NCBI GenBank assembly: GCA_013115135.1 | Contig: JABANP010000094.1 | Location: 84,802-148,801, forward strand | Length of the DNA: 64,000 nucleotides | Direction of reading: 5' to 3' | DNA from: Perkinsus olseni | Taxonomy: Eukaryota; Perkinsozoa; Perkinsida; Perkinsidae | In this document: one piece after another, positions 10,393 to 21,090 of the stretch | Position numbering within the stretch: the stretch's first letter is position 1 | How the letters are laid out: every line of letters begins with the position of its first letter | The notes under the pieces: model-generated | What the model was told of the DNA's origin: nothing | Databases searched by the model: none | Seen by the model: only the letters and a program-made list of their open reading frames with translations | Program-made: the position numbers and the translations under genes

Positions 10393-12172
10393 ATGGTTCG
10401 TTACCTATTCGCCATTAGCATCGGCTGGTTCCTCTGCGGTACTTCAGTTTCCCCTATAAGGAACCTCAGAAGCACCTTCGATGACCTCAAGGCTCAAAAA
10501 GGTGCGCCAAGCTTCATTCTGTGGCTGATCTACCCTTCGAGGCTTCAGGGTTGGTGTACACTCCCGAGGAAGAAGCTCAGCACCTCGCTCGCTTCGAGGA
10601 GGACTTGAAGGCACAGGCCGAGTTCATCTCGACAGAAGATGTGGCCGAGCTATACGACGAGACCAGACCAGCTATTATGCAGAGCTTCGTTGATGAGATC
10701 AACTCCAAGCAGAAGACGTGGACTGCATCCATCGAGCAAGGAAGATTCAAGAGTAACTCTGTTGGAGCTCCTGACCGTAACCTCTCGCCAAGATGCTCAG
10801 CGAGTCTCTCTCAGCTTTCAGCCTGCATGACGCGAAGAGGTTATGTGGGACGTTACTCGAGGCCGCGAGTGGACTCACTAAGAAGGTCTATGCCCCAGAG
10901 GAGTTGAAGGACCTCCCTACCGACTTTGACGCACGCAGTGGATTCCCCAAGTGCTCGGGTGTTATCGGCCACATCAGGTAGGGAACTATCAGGACCGGGT
11001 GTGTGCTACCTTTATCGAGGGTACCCCGCTTTCAGAGACCAATCGGCCTGCGGCAGCTGTTGGGCCTTCGGCCCCACTGAGGCCTTCAACGATCGTCTGT
11101 GTATCAAATCGGATGGGAATTACACAGCGCTACTCTCGGCTGGCGAGATGAATGCCTGCGCACCGTAAGACAGCCTAATTATTAGGCCGAGGCCAAACCG
11201 AGGGAGCAAGATCCCAGCTATTAGGCCTTAATAGCTGGGATCTTCCTCCCTCTGTTTTTGACGATGTATTCCTCCTAAGGTCCTTAGGCTGCGAGGGCGG
11301 GTGCGGGCGTGGCGGTGGTTGCATGACGCAGGGATCGCAACTGGTGAGTATAGTTTCCCCCTTGCTGACAGCCAGGTCTTAACCTAGCCCTACACAGCGA
11401 CACATCACACGGTCAAGCCGTGAATCCTCACTGTCCTAGTTCCTGGGCTACTCGATGGGCAGTTGTCCCTCTTCTCAGGCGGAGATTACGTTGCTAAGAG
11501 AGAGATGACTAGAGCTGATGGGTGCTGGCCGTACGACTTCCGCCCGTGCGCTCATTATGAAAAAAGCACAAAATATGCAGCATGCCAGGAGGTGAGTGGA
11601 AGAAGGCATTGCTGGGTCGATAATATTTGTCAAGCTTAGGCCAGATACAGTACACCCGTGTGTGTGCGACAATGCCACAATGCGAGGTATCCTATCAGTC
11701 TTAAAGAGTAAGAGAGTCGCTCTATCAGGGACTCGCCCAGATAGATGATAATAGAGCGACTCCCGGGGGACATATGATGATCGTCGGTCTCAGAGATCGT
11801 CATTTTATGGTGGAGTCGTCCCCGTATCAATACTCGAGTGTTGACGACGCCGAGAAAGCCATTGCAACTGATGGGCCGGTGAAGAGAGATCTATCTTCGT
11901 CTGGATTTGAGGTCTATCAGGTGTCCGCGGTCATCGTCATTTACGAAGATTTCCTCGCCTACAAGTCCGGCGTCTACAAGAAGAACGCTTCTGAGTTTGG
12001 CATCGGTCTACATGCTGTGAAGATTATCGGATGGGGCGAGGAAAACGGGGAGCACTACTGGCTAGTTGCCAACTCCTGGAATGAGGACTGGGGTGACCGT
12101 GGGCTCTGCAAGATTGCTTTCGGGCAATGTGGGATAGAAAATCAGCTGCTTGGCGGCACCCCCAAGCTGTGA
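10393..12172 (+). CDS. Cathepsin B-like cysteine protease (C1A)
   Basis: A multi-exon papain-family protease. The start at 10393 gives a signal peptide (MVRYLFAISIGWFLCGTSV). The propeptide has SFVDEINSKQKTWTASIEQG, typical of cathepsin B. Mature start is near LPTDFDARSGFPKC. The catalytic Cys is in QSACGSCWAFG (about 11040), the CEGG motif is at about 11292, the catalytic His in LHAVKIIGWG and the Asn in NSWNEDWG. Introns are short: 10491-10546, about 10780-10819, 10978-11038, about 11166-11279, 11342-11435, one after 11590, and a 43-nt one at 11879-11921 that restores GPVSAVIVIYEDF. The occluding-loop region reads GCWPYDFRPCAHYEKS, with one His where cathepsin B usually has two, so the dipeptidase activity may be weaker (inference). 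Expected location is lysosome-like or secreted. Confidence 0.85.
11200..11252. repeat. 53-nt near-perfect palindrome in a cathepsin B intron
   Basis: Arms pair around a single C at 11226, with a mismatch at 11207/11245 and one G-T at 11224/11228. The core arm is AAGATCCCAGCTATTA. It sits inside the intron between the NACAP exon and the LGCEGG exon. A smaller one (CCTAAT T ATTAGG) is just upstream at about 11174-11186. Confidence 0.85.
11714..11762. repeat. Inverted repeat, 12-nt arms, in cathepsin B
   Basis: GAGTCGCTCTAT at 11714-11725 and its complement at 11751-11762 flank 25 bases. It lies in or next to the intron before the exon that encodes SSPYQYSSVDDAEKAI. Its symmetry centre also falls on a base rather than between two. 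Confidence 0.6.
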
Positions 12173-13650
12173 GAAGGCCGCCTCGTTAGTGATTCTTTCA
12201 TTTATTCGAGATCCCCATTACTGTCTTTGAGACGGTGGGAACACTCCATCTCCATTGTATTTCAAGCGGCGGAAAGCCTTCTTTAGTAGAATAAACACTT
12301 CATCTTGTCGTCTGTTCAGCGGTGGGCAGCCTCACAGAGTAGAGTGAACAGCTTTTCTTTGTTTCACGTTCAGCGGCTGGTAATGCCTTGAGAAAACAGG
12401 GGAAGCCATTGTTCGTTTATTCTGTTGAAACTCATTTCGATATGATGCTTGTTGGGTGAGTCGAGAGTTACACATCTTCGCAGTAGCGGTTCAGCTAGGA
12501 ACATCAATTGCGAATTCGGCCCGGGTGGCTTTGCCCGTGCCGGCTAGGGCGTACTGTCAAAGCAAGGATTTGCCGAATGAGTACGAAGGACTTTTTCTAA
12601 CATAGATCACGAGTAGTTGATGAGATGAAATCGGGAGGAGTTGTACGCTCGGTACACTAGATGTTTCTAGCACCTGAGACTCTCAGGCTGAGAGTCTGGG
12701 GGGTCTCACTTTTCTTTGGGGAACCGCGAATTTTTCGAAGCCACCGACGGTTTTTTGTACGTCATGAACCGTGGCTTATGATTCATGACTCTCGGAACCC
12801 GTGGGGCGCAATCATGCACTGACACGCACATTACAGTGGCCGTAGCGAGCGTGCGTCAACGACGCACGAAAACACAATGGCCGCACTGACTCGTCAATGG
12901 GTAAGCCATGCAGGTTGCATGATGCAGCTGTGTGATACGGCCCTATCATACAGGGCGGCTTCGACTCGAAGCCTGTAGCGCTGGCCTTGCAATCGCGGCG
13001 TCCTTCAAATTTTGAAGACACCCGCCTCTACCAGCTTCATGTAGCACGGCTGGCCGGAGTAGGGGCTGAGATGGAATTGGATGTCATAGAGAAATTCCTC
13101 GATTCCTATACTTGTCATAGCTCACTGAGTCCCAAAATATGTCTAGCTCAGTCTCTAGGCACCAGAATTCAGATGGCAAAACCCGGGTGTTGGGCTCTCA
13201 ATCAGCCAGTCTCTTAAACAACAACAGTAAACAACAGAAACGGCCGTGAGGGGGAGCTCGGGAAGCGTCGCGGAGTAGTGGGCCTCGGGGGAGGTGACGG
13301 ACTCACCCGAGGGAGACCCTCGTGACGGAGAGTCAGAACGGCTGAAGACGAGCTTGAACCGACGCGAGGCGGCGGCGCTCCCAGAAGAAAACTCTTGTCC
13401 GCCATCCCGACGACCATTGCGGCAAGGATAACATTCCCGAAGGCGCTCGAACCCGAGTGACGTATCGAGAGCCCAGACCATTGAACGCTCCACTCGAAGG
13501 TGCACGAGCACGCCGAACTGGCGAGGAAACGAAACATAGATCTCATAGACGAGCGCAGCCAACTGAGCTGAGGGATTGTCGCCCGGGGACCTGAGGGCCC
13601 CAGCAGCCCTAGCGGGGCGGGACCAAAGTGACGAACAGCTGACCGTAGTC
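12173..13650. other. Intergenic stretch, no supported gene
   Basis: The 3' flank of cathepsin B is followed by repeats of small words. A 179-codon open frame on the minus strand (13155-13694) is GC-rich and shows no recognisable domain, and the pseudogene piece at 13655 overlaps its start, so I do not call it a gene. Confidence 0.35.
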
Positions 13651-13654
13651 ACGG

Positions 13655-13850
13655 ACCTTAATCTCTTGGGGAGGTAAAGGCAATGAATGGGCAAGCCAAG
13701 ACACGGGCCTCATACACAACTGTTAAACTTCGTGTTGAACATCATCGCTGCCGGGTCCGAGAGGGAAGGAGGAAGGGCATAAAGACGGTTGTTTATGATA
13801 ATTGTTATTCACAAGTCTTTGATCTCCGATGGTGTCGAGTTCATCTGTAA
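13655..13850 (+). pseudogene. Truncated copy of the thiamine-binding protein gene
   Basis: Two pieces of the gene at 7372-8087 are joined here. The first matches the end of its exon 1 (GGTAAAGGCAATGAATGG against GATAAAGGCAATGAATGG). The second matches its last coding bases and 3' flank: GTTGAACATCATCGCTGCCG, GAAGGAGGAAGGGC, then TTTATGATAATTGTTATTCA and TCTCCGATGGTGT. The whole middle with all catalytic-family motifs is gone. Sharing of the 3' flank shows that the copy derives from genomic or UTR-containing sequence. Confidence 0.75.
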
Positions 13851-14094
13851 GAAGCCGCACTCCTAAAAGGTACAACAGTATGTGCTATGGTAGCTACCGT
13901 AGTGTCACTGCTCTTAACATAACAATAGTCGCATCAACGACAGCGACAGCACGTCACGATCGAGAACGATTGCAATAACATCATGCTTATCATCTAACCC
14001 TCTCCCAAGGAAATATTCACCCACGAAAAGAAGAGCAGCCTGACGAGGTTGACAAATATGAACACCACCGCCGGATTTGTGATAGTAGCGCTTC

Positions 14095-14990
14095 TCAGGC
14101 AAGATCCATGGAAAGCCAGTCTTCAGTGAGAGCCGTCAGGGTCACGCCGTGATACTGGGCGCACAAATCCTTGAATTTCGTACCGTACTCTTTCTTGATG
14201 GTGTCGAGCACAGCCGAGCAGACCTTCGGTATCAAGTCTAACACTCGGTCATCAGCAGACGTCGATTTCTCCTTCGGTTGCCCAATCAGGGATGACCCCG
14301 AGCTTCGGTACCTGGCCACATTTCTACCCTTAGCGGCCCAGAACACACTCTTTCTGTCCGCCCTGAATGCCGCGTCATTCAGTTTGGAGAGAGGAACCCA
14401 ACTGCTGTCGTTGACCGGCACTGTGAATCGACGGTTGAGCACGTCGTCGTAGTGAACCGTCATTCCATGCGTGAATCAGAAACGCGAGAAGACACATCGT
14501 AAGAACGACTTCTCCTCCCCGTTAGCGCCGGACCTTTGAGTGAAGTGAACAAGATATTCAGTCTCCGGACATTCGATGAAGCTAGCCCGAACAGTGGTCT
14601 CTGCAGCGGAGAGGTGCAATTGGCGACTTCTATGATGATACTGGCACTCGATCGCCCTCGCTTCATTAGGAAAAGTAGGAGTTCGACCATGATAGTTGAG
14701 GGTAGTCCTATGAAGAAATCGCCAAGCTATTTTGGAGGGTACACCGGGGGTGAGGGCGAACGCCGTCTCAGAGACCAGATGGTGCTGATGAGTCGATGAT
14801 CGGGGAAGAGGATAACCCATCAGCCTTACATCAGCTGGAGGGCTAAAGTCGACCTCACTGACAGTTCTCTTCTTGTAGGGCGTGAAATAACCTAAGAGGC
14901 TCCTCGCGTGGCCGAAGGGTAGGACAGCAGCGATATCTCCTGGTCTTCGGGTCTCGGCCCGAGACCCGAAGACCAGCAGACATCGCCATG
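14095..14990 (-). CDS. Putative secreted protein, family shared with 0.8-2.0 kb
   Basis: I do not recognise the family. Read on the minus strand, an upstream block near 14940-14830 encodes AAVLPFGHARSLLGYFTPYK and TVSEVDFSPPADVR. A middle block to 14476 runs on in another frame. The last block (14463-14095) encodes MTVHYDDVLNRRFTVPVNDS, SSWVPLSKLNDAAFRADRKS, VCSAVLDTIKKEYGTKF and YHGVTLTALTEDW. The last block and FSPPADVR match the copy at 788-1982. Splice sites joining the blocks are not certain. The likely leader overlaps a 37-nt palindrome at 14940-14976, which disturbs it, so this copy may be damaged too. Confidence 0.45.
14940..14976. repeat. 37-nt perfect palindrome centred on one base
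   Basis: CTGGTCTTCGGGTCTCGG, one C at 14958, then the exact complement of that 18-nt arm. Pairing continues patchily outward (three of four next pairs). It lies in the N-terminal region of the secreted-protein gene on the minus strand. Confidence 0.9.
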
Positions 14991-15085
14991 ACCTATAACC
15001 CTATAACCGTCGTCGTAGCACTTAGCGCACGCCCTCGTAATCGATTATGGCAGGCTTTTGCGTTGAGCACCATCGGGGTAATTCC

Positions 15086-15331
15086 CAAAATCCAAGGGAA
15101 AGGTACAAAATCCAAGGAGGCACTTTCGGGGATCTTCTTGCCCACGGTAACAATGCGGGTTTCTGGTCGCCCTGGGTGACAGTTCCGGGATCGGGTTGCC
15201 CTGTCGGGTTTCGGGAGGGGTTTCTGGTTTCCCGTTCTTGCCTTCACCCGCAGTTCAGGTTTTTTTTCTGTTGATTTTGCCTCCCTGCCGCACGCGCTTC
15301 CTTGGATTTTGTACCTTTCCCTTGGATTTTG
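15086..15331 (+). mobile_element. MITE-like element with 32-bp perfect terminal inverted repeats
   Basis: The left end (CAAAATCCAAGGGAAAGGTA followed by CAAAATCCAAGG, 15086-15117) is the exact reverse complement of the right end (15300-15331). Each end is a doubled CAAAATCCAAGG. The inside has GGTTTCTGGTCGCCCTGGGT and CCGGGATCGGGTTGCCCTGT, also found in the copy at 48835-49086. About 246 bases and no coding capacity. It ends about 75 bases before the DUF4954 start codon. No target duplication is clear. Confidence 0.8.
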
Positions 15332-15404
15332 TACTTCACCCCCACCATCGTCATTATCAGATTCATGACCCGACTGCTCCCTCAGCCGATTGTTTGCCAT
15401 AACT

Positions 15405-18400
15405 ATGTCCGCCTTGCCGAGAACCAGAGCAGCTTCCTTCAGCGGTCACCACACTCCTGCTGATTTCGTGTCAAAATCTGTTCGCTCGTCGCCCTTCATA
15501 GCAGCCTTGCGAGAAGCCAACGCCCCTCGGACAGTCAGACCCGTCACTGCGGAAGAGGTAAAGACGGGACTACTACCAAAGGGACTAACCGTATGCTATA
15601 CTCAGGTTGAGGCCTTGGAGGCAGCTGGGTGTACTGCTGACGACTGGGCTAATGTGTGGGCGATAGGACAGCGTCCCCTAGGAGTTAAGGCCCTCATCAA
15701 GGGATGTAGTTTCCAAGGTCGTGTGGAGATAGCAGCAGTGGAGGGCTCTAAGGTGGTCATCACTGGTCGGGAGGAGGCCTGGCAGGTGTCGATTTAGGTC
15801 ACTCTTGACGGACGCCGACAGCTCGGATGTGGTATTTTTAATACTGTCTTTGAAGATGTTGTGATAGAGGAAGGCACTCTGGTTAAGGACTGCGGCCTGG
15901 TTGCCAATACCATCGTTCGGAAAGGTATCTTTGTGTCACTCGTGCCGATTGCAGAAGAGGTTGTCTCTAGGGGCGGCCCTTATACGATGTGGAGTAGTAG
16001 AAGGATCCTCGCAGCCTGACTGCACCTACGCCAACGGCCATACCCTTCCCTTGGCCGAGGAGACCGGCAGCAGAGACACTGAGCAGTTCGCTGAGCTATC
16101 GATCGAGATAGCTGCCAAGGTAATCCCGTCACAGTACAGGGTGACGAGAAGATACTCCTCAGGTGGCCTCTAGTCGAGGGTTGGCTCCCGCCTACCAAAA
16201 GGCGGTGTCAGAGTACACGGCTGCGGTCGAAGCAGCGGGGAAGGGGAAAACGATCGTGGATGAGAACGCAGTGGTAGGCGATGGTCTTCTGCACAGATCC
16301 GGCGGGACGCTTTTGTTAGGTTCTATCGTGCTCGTCTGTGAAGGGCAGCTACATAGGTCGAAGCGCGCGAGTTGTGAACTCAAAGATTCGCGATAGTGCT
16401 TTGCTCGAGGGCAACCACGTCGAGGACTGCAGTCTGACTACTGCCATTCTTCAGAAAGGTAGTCCGGGGGTGATTGAGGTAGTGTTGAGGTCTGGTCGTA
16501 TCAGAGGCGGGTGTGGAGTCCTTTGGAGTAGTAGAAGGCGCGACCCTCTGCCCTACAGTACATGTCGAGCGACACGGCAAGGTCTTTGATTCTATCGTCG
16601 GTCCCTGCTCGGGGATTGCTGAGGTGAGTTTGTGAAGGAGCGAGATTTTGTACGTTGATTCTGGTCTGGTCAGGGTGAGGTGACGGCCTCCTTAGTCGGA
16701 CCCTTCGTTGGCTTCCACCACCAAGCCTTGCTCATCGCGTGCTTCTGGCCAGCGGGTCGGGGTAATATCGGCTACGGTGCTAATGTGGGCTCTAACCACA
16801 CTGGAAGGCGCCGGACCAGGAGAACTGTCCGGGGGAGGGGACGTTCTTTGGGCTGGCTACCAACATCAAGTACCCCTGTAATTTGGTGGACTCACCCTAC
16901 TCTCTGATCGCCACTGGAATCAGCTGCTTACCCCAGGCCATAGGGGTAGGCGGGAGGGATTGACGGCGGAGCGAAGCAAATTTTCTTTTTTTAGTTGCCG
17001 TTCAGTCTCGTTAACGAGTCTACTGAGTGCATCGCTGGTCTGTCGCCGGCTATTAATGAAGTGACGCCTGGGGTGGATGTTGAGCGATAATATGTACTCG
17101 CTGTATCGGAATGAAGCCAAGTTCGAATCCCGGCAAGGGAATCTTCCCAAGGACGGCGTGATGTGAGATTAACCTTCGCTGTTAGCGTTTGAGGATCCTT
17201 AGGAGTAGGTACCAATACTCTGTCTTCCGGCCGGACATAATGGACAGGGTTGTGAAGGCCAGAGATATTCTGAAGGCTGCGGATCCGAAGGATACCAAGC
17301 TGAGGGACGCCAAGGGACAACCGGTGTTTACAGGTCAGTTTGTGGGTTGCTGGAGTGAGGGGAGAGCGTATCTTTCTCGGGCTAGTAAACACTATATATT
17401 CGGTAAGATCTCATTGGTATCTTAGCTACTCGTGTCAACCTAGGGTGTGTTGGGTATGGTATCTTGTATCATCCATCAGATAAGCAAATCCGGATTCTCG
17501 GTAAGAACTGGATGCACGAGTCGGCGAGACTTACCGCCGTCAAGACCTACACCACCTTCCTTCAATGGTGAGGATAGATTTTGGCGCCCCTCTGAAGATT
17601 AGGAGTTGCGGAAAATTAGGTATGCCATAAGAGGTTTGTGGAGGAGGCTGTCGTCGGATGAGAGGAAGATGAGCACTGGACGACCAGAAGATGCTGCCAA
17701 GATGGTAAGCCTGTGATTGCCTAGGGTCGACCTAAGATACTTCAAGTTTATTGATGATATTATACGGAAATGTACCGATGATTGTAGTTAGATTATTTTT
17801 CATGAGAAGATATGATTCTTAATCGATATATTCCACAGTGATGCTTGAGTCCAATGAAGACCGGCATAGATGCTCCTCAGGTGTCGAGCACTTTGGCCTA
17901 CCTCAAGTCCCCTCCAGCCATCGACCTAACTCCACTCTATGAGAACCTCACAGCCTGTGCCTTCCGCGACGAGGAGTCCCAGGCGGAACTCAGAGACCTC
18001 CAGTGGGCTCATGAATGCAAGGTGGGCAATTACGAATGGGTGGTTGGCTGTCGTGGCGAGGGTGCGTTGGGCCAGAGAATTCAAGAGTAACTAGATTGTG
18101 AACGCTCGACGTTCTCACTGGTCATTGTTATTTAGTGAGGACGAGCGGAAGAAATGGCATCGGGATCTAAGGTCGAACCTTGCTATAAATAGATGAAAAG
18201 ATATTCAAGAATGATTACTAGCTAAGGGAAGTTATATAGTAAAATACCAATCATCACTTGAATAATGGATCTTCCATACCGCTGAGGCGCTCACAGTCTC
18301 AATGGCCGCAATCTCGGCGCTACAATAATGCTGTAGAAAAGCAATTTCCCTTGTTCGCTACAGATTCTTCGGTCGGAGTGCCAGGACCCTCTCAACATCG

Positions 18401-18858
18401 CGCCCCTCCTCCGGTGGTACGCGGACACCAACCTTGCCATAGCCCAGGTACGAGGGCGTATCTTTTGGCCGTTTCGTAATATCTTTTTCTCGTCAGTCTT
18501 GTGTAACTGCGAAGTCTCGAGATGATGCTAGAGGTGCTCGTATCATCGGCAAGAGCTATACTGACGCGCATGAGGCTGCCGCTGATAACAAGGTGAGAAT
18601 AGTCTTTACGACTCGGGCGACTGGATAGTGTTCTGCTAATAGTTGACGAGAGCCTTTTCCTCATGATATGTGGGAAATTTGGTATGAAATTCGCAAGAAA
18701 ATCAGATAACATTTTCGTGTACCAATCGAGGGTGTTAGGTCGCCGTTATGAACGGTCAGTATTATCTTCGCTATTATCAGGTCTGCCAGAAGGCGATTGC
18801 TGATGCTAAGCGGGTGAAGGAGGATATTGAAGTCTTCCTAGCTACGTCCAAGCTGTAG
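15405..18858 (+). CDS. DUF4954 family protein (left-handed beta-helix, acyltransferase-like)
   Basis: A long multi-exon gene. Exon 1 (15405 to about 15786) has the N-terminal signature LEAAGCTADDWANVWAIGQR and IKGCSFQGRVEIAAVEGSKV. Later exons encode FNTVFEDVVIEEGTLVKDCG, TYANGHTLPLAEETGSRD, VGPFVGFHHQALLIACFWPA, GRGNIGYGANVGSNHTG, FFGLATNIKYPCNLVDSPYS, LVNESTECIAGLSPAINEV, NMYSLYRNEAKFESRQG, YQYSVFRPDIMDR, LGKNWMHESARLTAVKTY, LRWYADTNLAIAQ and, near the end, SRDDARGARIIGKSYTDAHE. These match DUF4954, a hexapeptide-repeat family of unproven function common in Bacteroidetes and found in some protists. Two one-base breaks occur at G runs (about 16806 and about 17070). Introns carry two copies of the TATCTTAGGTCGA motif. 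Confidence 0.7.
17725..17740 (-). repeat. TATCTTAGGTCGA motif, reverse copy in DUF4954 intron
   Basis: GGGTCGACCTAAGATAC lies 20 bases inside an intron that opens GTAAGCCTGTG. A forward copy (ATCTAAGGTCGAACCTTGCT) is at 18165-18184 in a later intron of the same gene. Confidence 0.55.
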
Positions 18859-19248
18859 GTCACCAGTGAGACAGCGCACGCGCCTTCCCGAGTGATTTTT
18901 TTGTCTTTGCGAATATTATCGTTATTTTCGCAAGAAAGGGTTCCTTGCTTTACTAGTTGTATTCTCACCAGTGTACAGGATTGCTTTTCTCTGAGTCTTC
19001 TGTTCTGAGTCGAAGCTTGTTGCGCAGGTGGGCGTGTGGTCTTTTAGGTGGGAAATGCTTTGTGGCCAACTCTGACCAGATCTACGCGAGGTTGTTTTTT
19101 AATTCTGTCTTCGAGCACTTTGATGCTTTTACTGCTGTTGTTTGTCTCCTTGAAATCAGCAGTAGTTGTCCTTGGGGGATTTGAACCCGGGTGAATCGAT
19201 TGCTGCAGCCCATTCATCTGGTGGTGTTGTATACTACTACTACGTCCA

Positions 19249-19998
19249 ATGTCCGATACCGAGACCCCTACTGAGACCCCCTCCACGACCCTCTACGTCT
19301 CCCCCATTGCCGACCCTTTGATGGGAGGCAAGTTGAACGCTCGGGCTATGAAGCTTGTTAAAGAAGGGTAAGGGGAGCTCACTGACGCTCTCGAGTGATT
19401 GTAGTCCGAGGCCCGCTTTAGTTTGTTCGGCTTTCCTCGACTTTATATGTTTCCTTTGAGTGGTTCCCGAGAATCGTAGCGTTATTCCCTGACTGTGACT
19501 CTTTTCGACTGATTTTGTCTTATTTTTCAGCGGCGACCTCCAAGAACCTCCGTCGTGGCGTTCCTGAGGTTTTGAAGGCCATCAGGAAAGGGTGAGGGGA
19601 GGGGTTGCTGTGATTTGGTGGAAAGATGGTATTGATCAGGTCAGAAGGGTATGGTATTGCTGGCTGCTGATGTCTATCCTGTTGATGTTATCGCTCATGT
19701 GCCGGCTTACTGTGAGAAGAAGGGTATTCCCTACGCCTACGTACCATCAAGACAGGCTTTGGGTAATCGAAAGGTCCCCGGTTCGATCCCTGGATGGGGT
19801 ATTATTCAGGTACTGCTTGCCAGACTAAAAGGGCTGCTTCGGTGGTATTGGTAACCGAGCCTAAGGAGGACTCTACTTACACCAAGACCTACGAGCAGGT
19901 GAGCCATATAATCGACCCTGAATTTTGACCGCGCGCCACGAAATTATACCACCGCTCAGGTCCACAAGGGCGTATTGGCCATCAACCCCTACCTGTAA
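19249..19998 (+). CDS. NHP2: NHP2/L7Ae-family snoRNP protein, copy 1
   Basis: The spliced product is about 150 residues: [20 protein letters not shown] at the start, [73 protein letters not shown] and VHKGVLAINPYL. The L7Ae/NHP2 fold is clear; NHP2 is the H/ACA snoRNP subunit that binds kink-turn RNA for pseudouridylation in the nucleolus. The [14 protein letters not shown] pattern favours NHP2 over SNU13 or L30. There are four introns, the third (19763-19809) tRNA-like. At the first two donors this copy has an extra G (GAAGGGTAAG, AAAGGGTGAG), so its frame closes only if one G is spurious; copy 2 closes cleanly. A tandem duplicate follows 425 bases later. Confidence 0.8.
19763..19809 (+). 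repeat. 47-nt tRNA-like intron in NHP2 copy 1
   Basis: The intron divides LG and TACQTKR; without it the L7Ae frame is continuous. It opens GTAATCGAAAGGTCCCC, then GGTTCGATCCC, then 19 bases ending TATTATTCAG. The T-arm core starts exactly 17 bases from the donor, as in the copies at 20814 and 21445. Confidence 0.85.
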
Positions 19999-20423
19999 GG
20001 ATTCTCCCTTCCCCTCTCACCCAACGTCATATCCCATCCATTACCAGCAATAGTATTCACCACTTAGACGATGGTTTCTATTACTCGACCGTCGTAGTTG
20101 AGTTCATCTCCTTTCCCTTGGGGCGCACGGATAAGGCTGCTGGGCTTCTGAGTTGGAGGTAGTTCGCAGCGCTCATCGTTGTTATCCTGGTAACGGACCT
20201 ATACTGGAATCTACCTTATCAACATTACTATTGTCATGAATCAAATTTTTTCTCGTGACATAACATTGTTAAAATTACATTTGCACCAGCTGTCTCCTTA
20301 GTCCTCGGGCGGCGCAGGGCCGGGCTGTTTTTACCATCACTAGCGTCTCTTATTTTCCCGGCTGGCCCGGTGTATTGTTATAGGTTGGGGAACCATGAGG
20401 CCTTCTAGTGTATTCCGGTGACG

Positions 20424-21037
20424 ATGTCCGATACTGAGACCCCCTCCACGACCCTCTACGTCTCCCCCATCGCCGACCCTTTAATGGGAGGCAAGTTGAA
20501 CGCTCGGGCTATGAAGCTTGTTAAAAAGGGTAAGGGGAGCTCATATCAGTTTTCTGGTCGCATCTTTGTTTTTGTTTAGCTGCCACGTCGAAGAATTTGC
20601 GGAGGGGCGTGCCTGAGGTACTGAAGGCCATCAGAAAAGGTAATTTCAGGTTGACGGGGGTATAATGATGACGGGGGTATCGTCGCTCAGGTCAGAAGGG
20701 TATGGTACTGCTGGCTGCTGATGTCTATCCTGTTGATGTTATCGCTCACGTGCCGGCTTACTGTGAGAAGAAGGGTATTCCCTACGCCTACGTACCATCG
20801 AGACAGGCTTTGGGTAATTAGAAGGTCCCTGGTTCGATCCCTGGATAGGGTGTTATTCAGGTACCGCTTGCCAGACTAAGAGGGCCGCCTCAGTCGTATT
20901 GGTAACCGAGCCTAAGGAGGACTCTACTTACACCAAGACCTACGAGCAGGTGAAATTTCCCACTTCCATACCATCCATCGCCCAATTCGTCCTGTCAGGT
21001 CCACAAGGGCGTCGTCGCCATCAACCCCTACCTCTAA
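20424..21037 (+). CDS. NHP2: NHP2/L7Ae-family snoRNP protein, copy 2
   Basis: A tandem duplicate of the gene at 19249-19998 with the same four intron positions. It lacks a three-residue repeat near the start ([16 protein letters not shown]) and differs at a few other residues (for example [10 protein letters not shown] for KGVLAINPYL). All exon junctions keep frame, with exon 1 ending in GTTAAAAAGG before GTAAGGGG. Intron 1 is much shorter than in copy 1, while intron 3 keeps its length and its tRNA-like sequence. Protein identity near 97 percent suggests a recent duplication or gene conversion. Same predicted role in H/ACA snoRNPs. Confidence 0.85.
20814..20860 (+). repeat. 47-nt tRNA-like intron in NHP2 copy 2
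   Basis: Same place and length as the intron at 19763-19809, with six substitutions. The GGTTCGATCCCTGGAT core is intact, and the acceptor end reads GTTATTCAG. Confidence 0.85.
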
Positions 21038-21090
21038 CGTACCTTCAACAGATAAGTCGGTAAAGTATCCCTCCTTTCCGTTTCCTCACT

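Noticed and set aside
13155..13694. A 179-codon minus-strand protein
   Set aside because: GC-rich chance frame without domain; it overlaps a pseudogene piece.
17100..17125. Another tRNA-like T-arm (AAGTTCGAATCCCGG) in the DUF4954 gene
   Set aside because: These bases encode AKFESRQ in a conserved DUF4954 block (NMYSLYRNEAKFESR), so the likeness is by chance.
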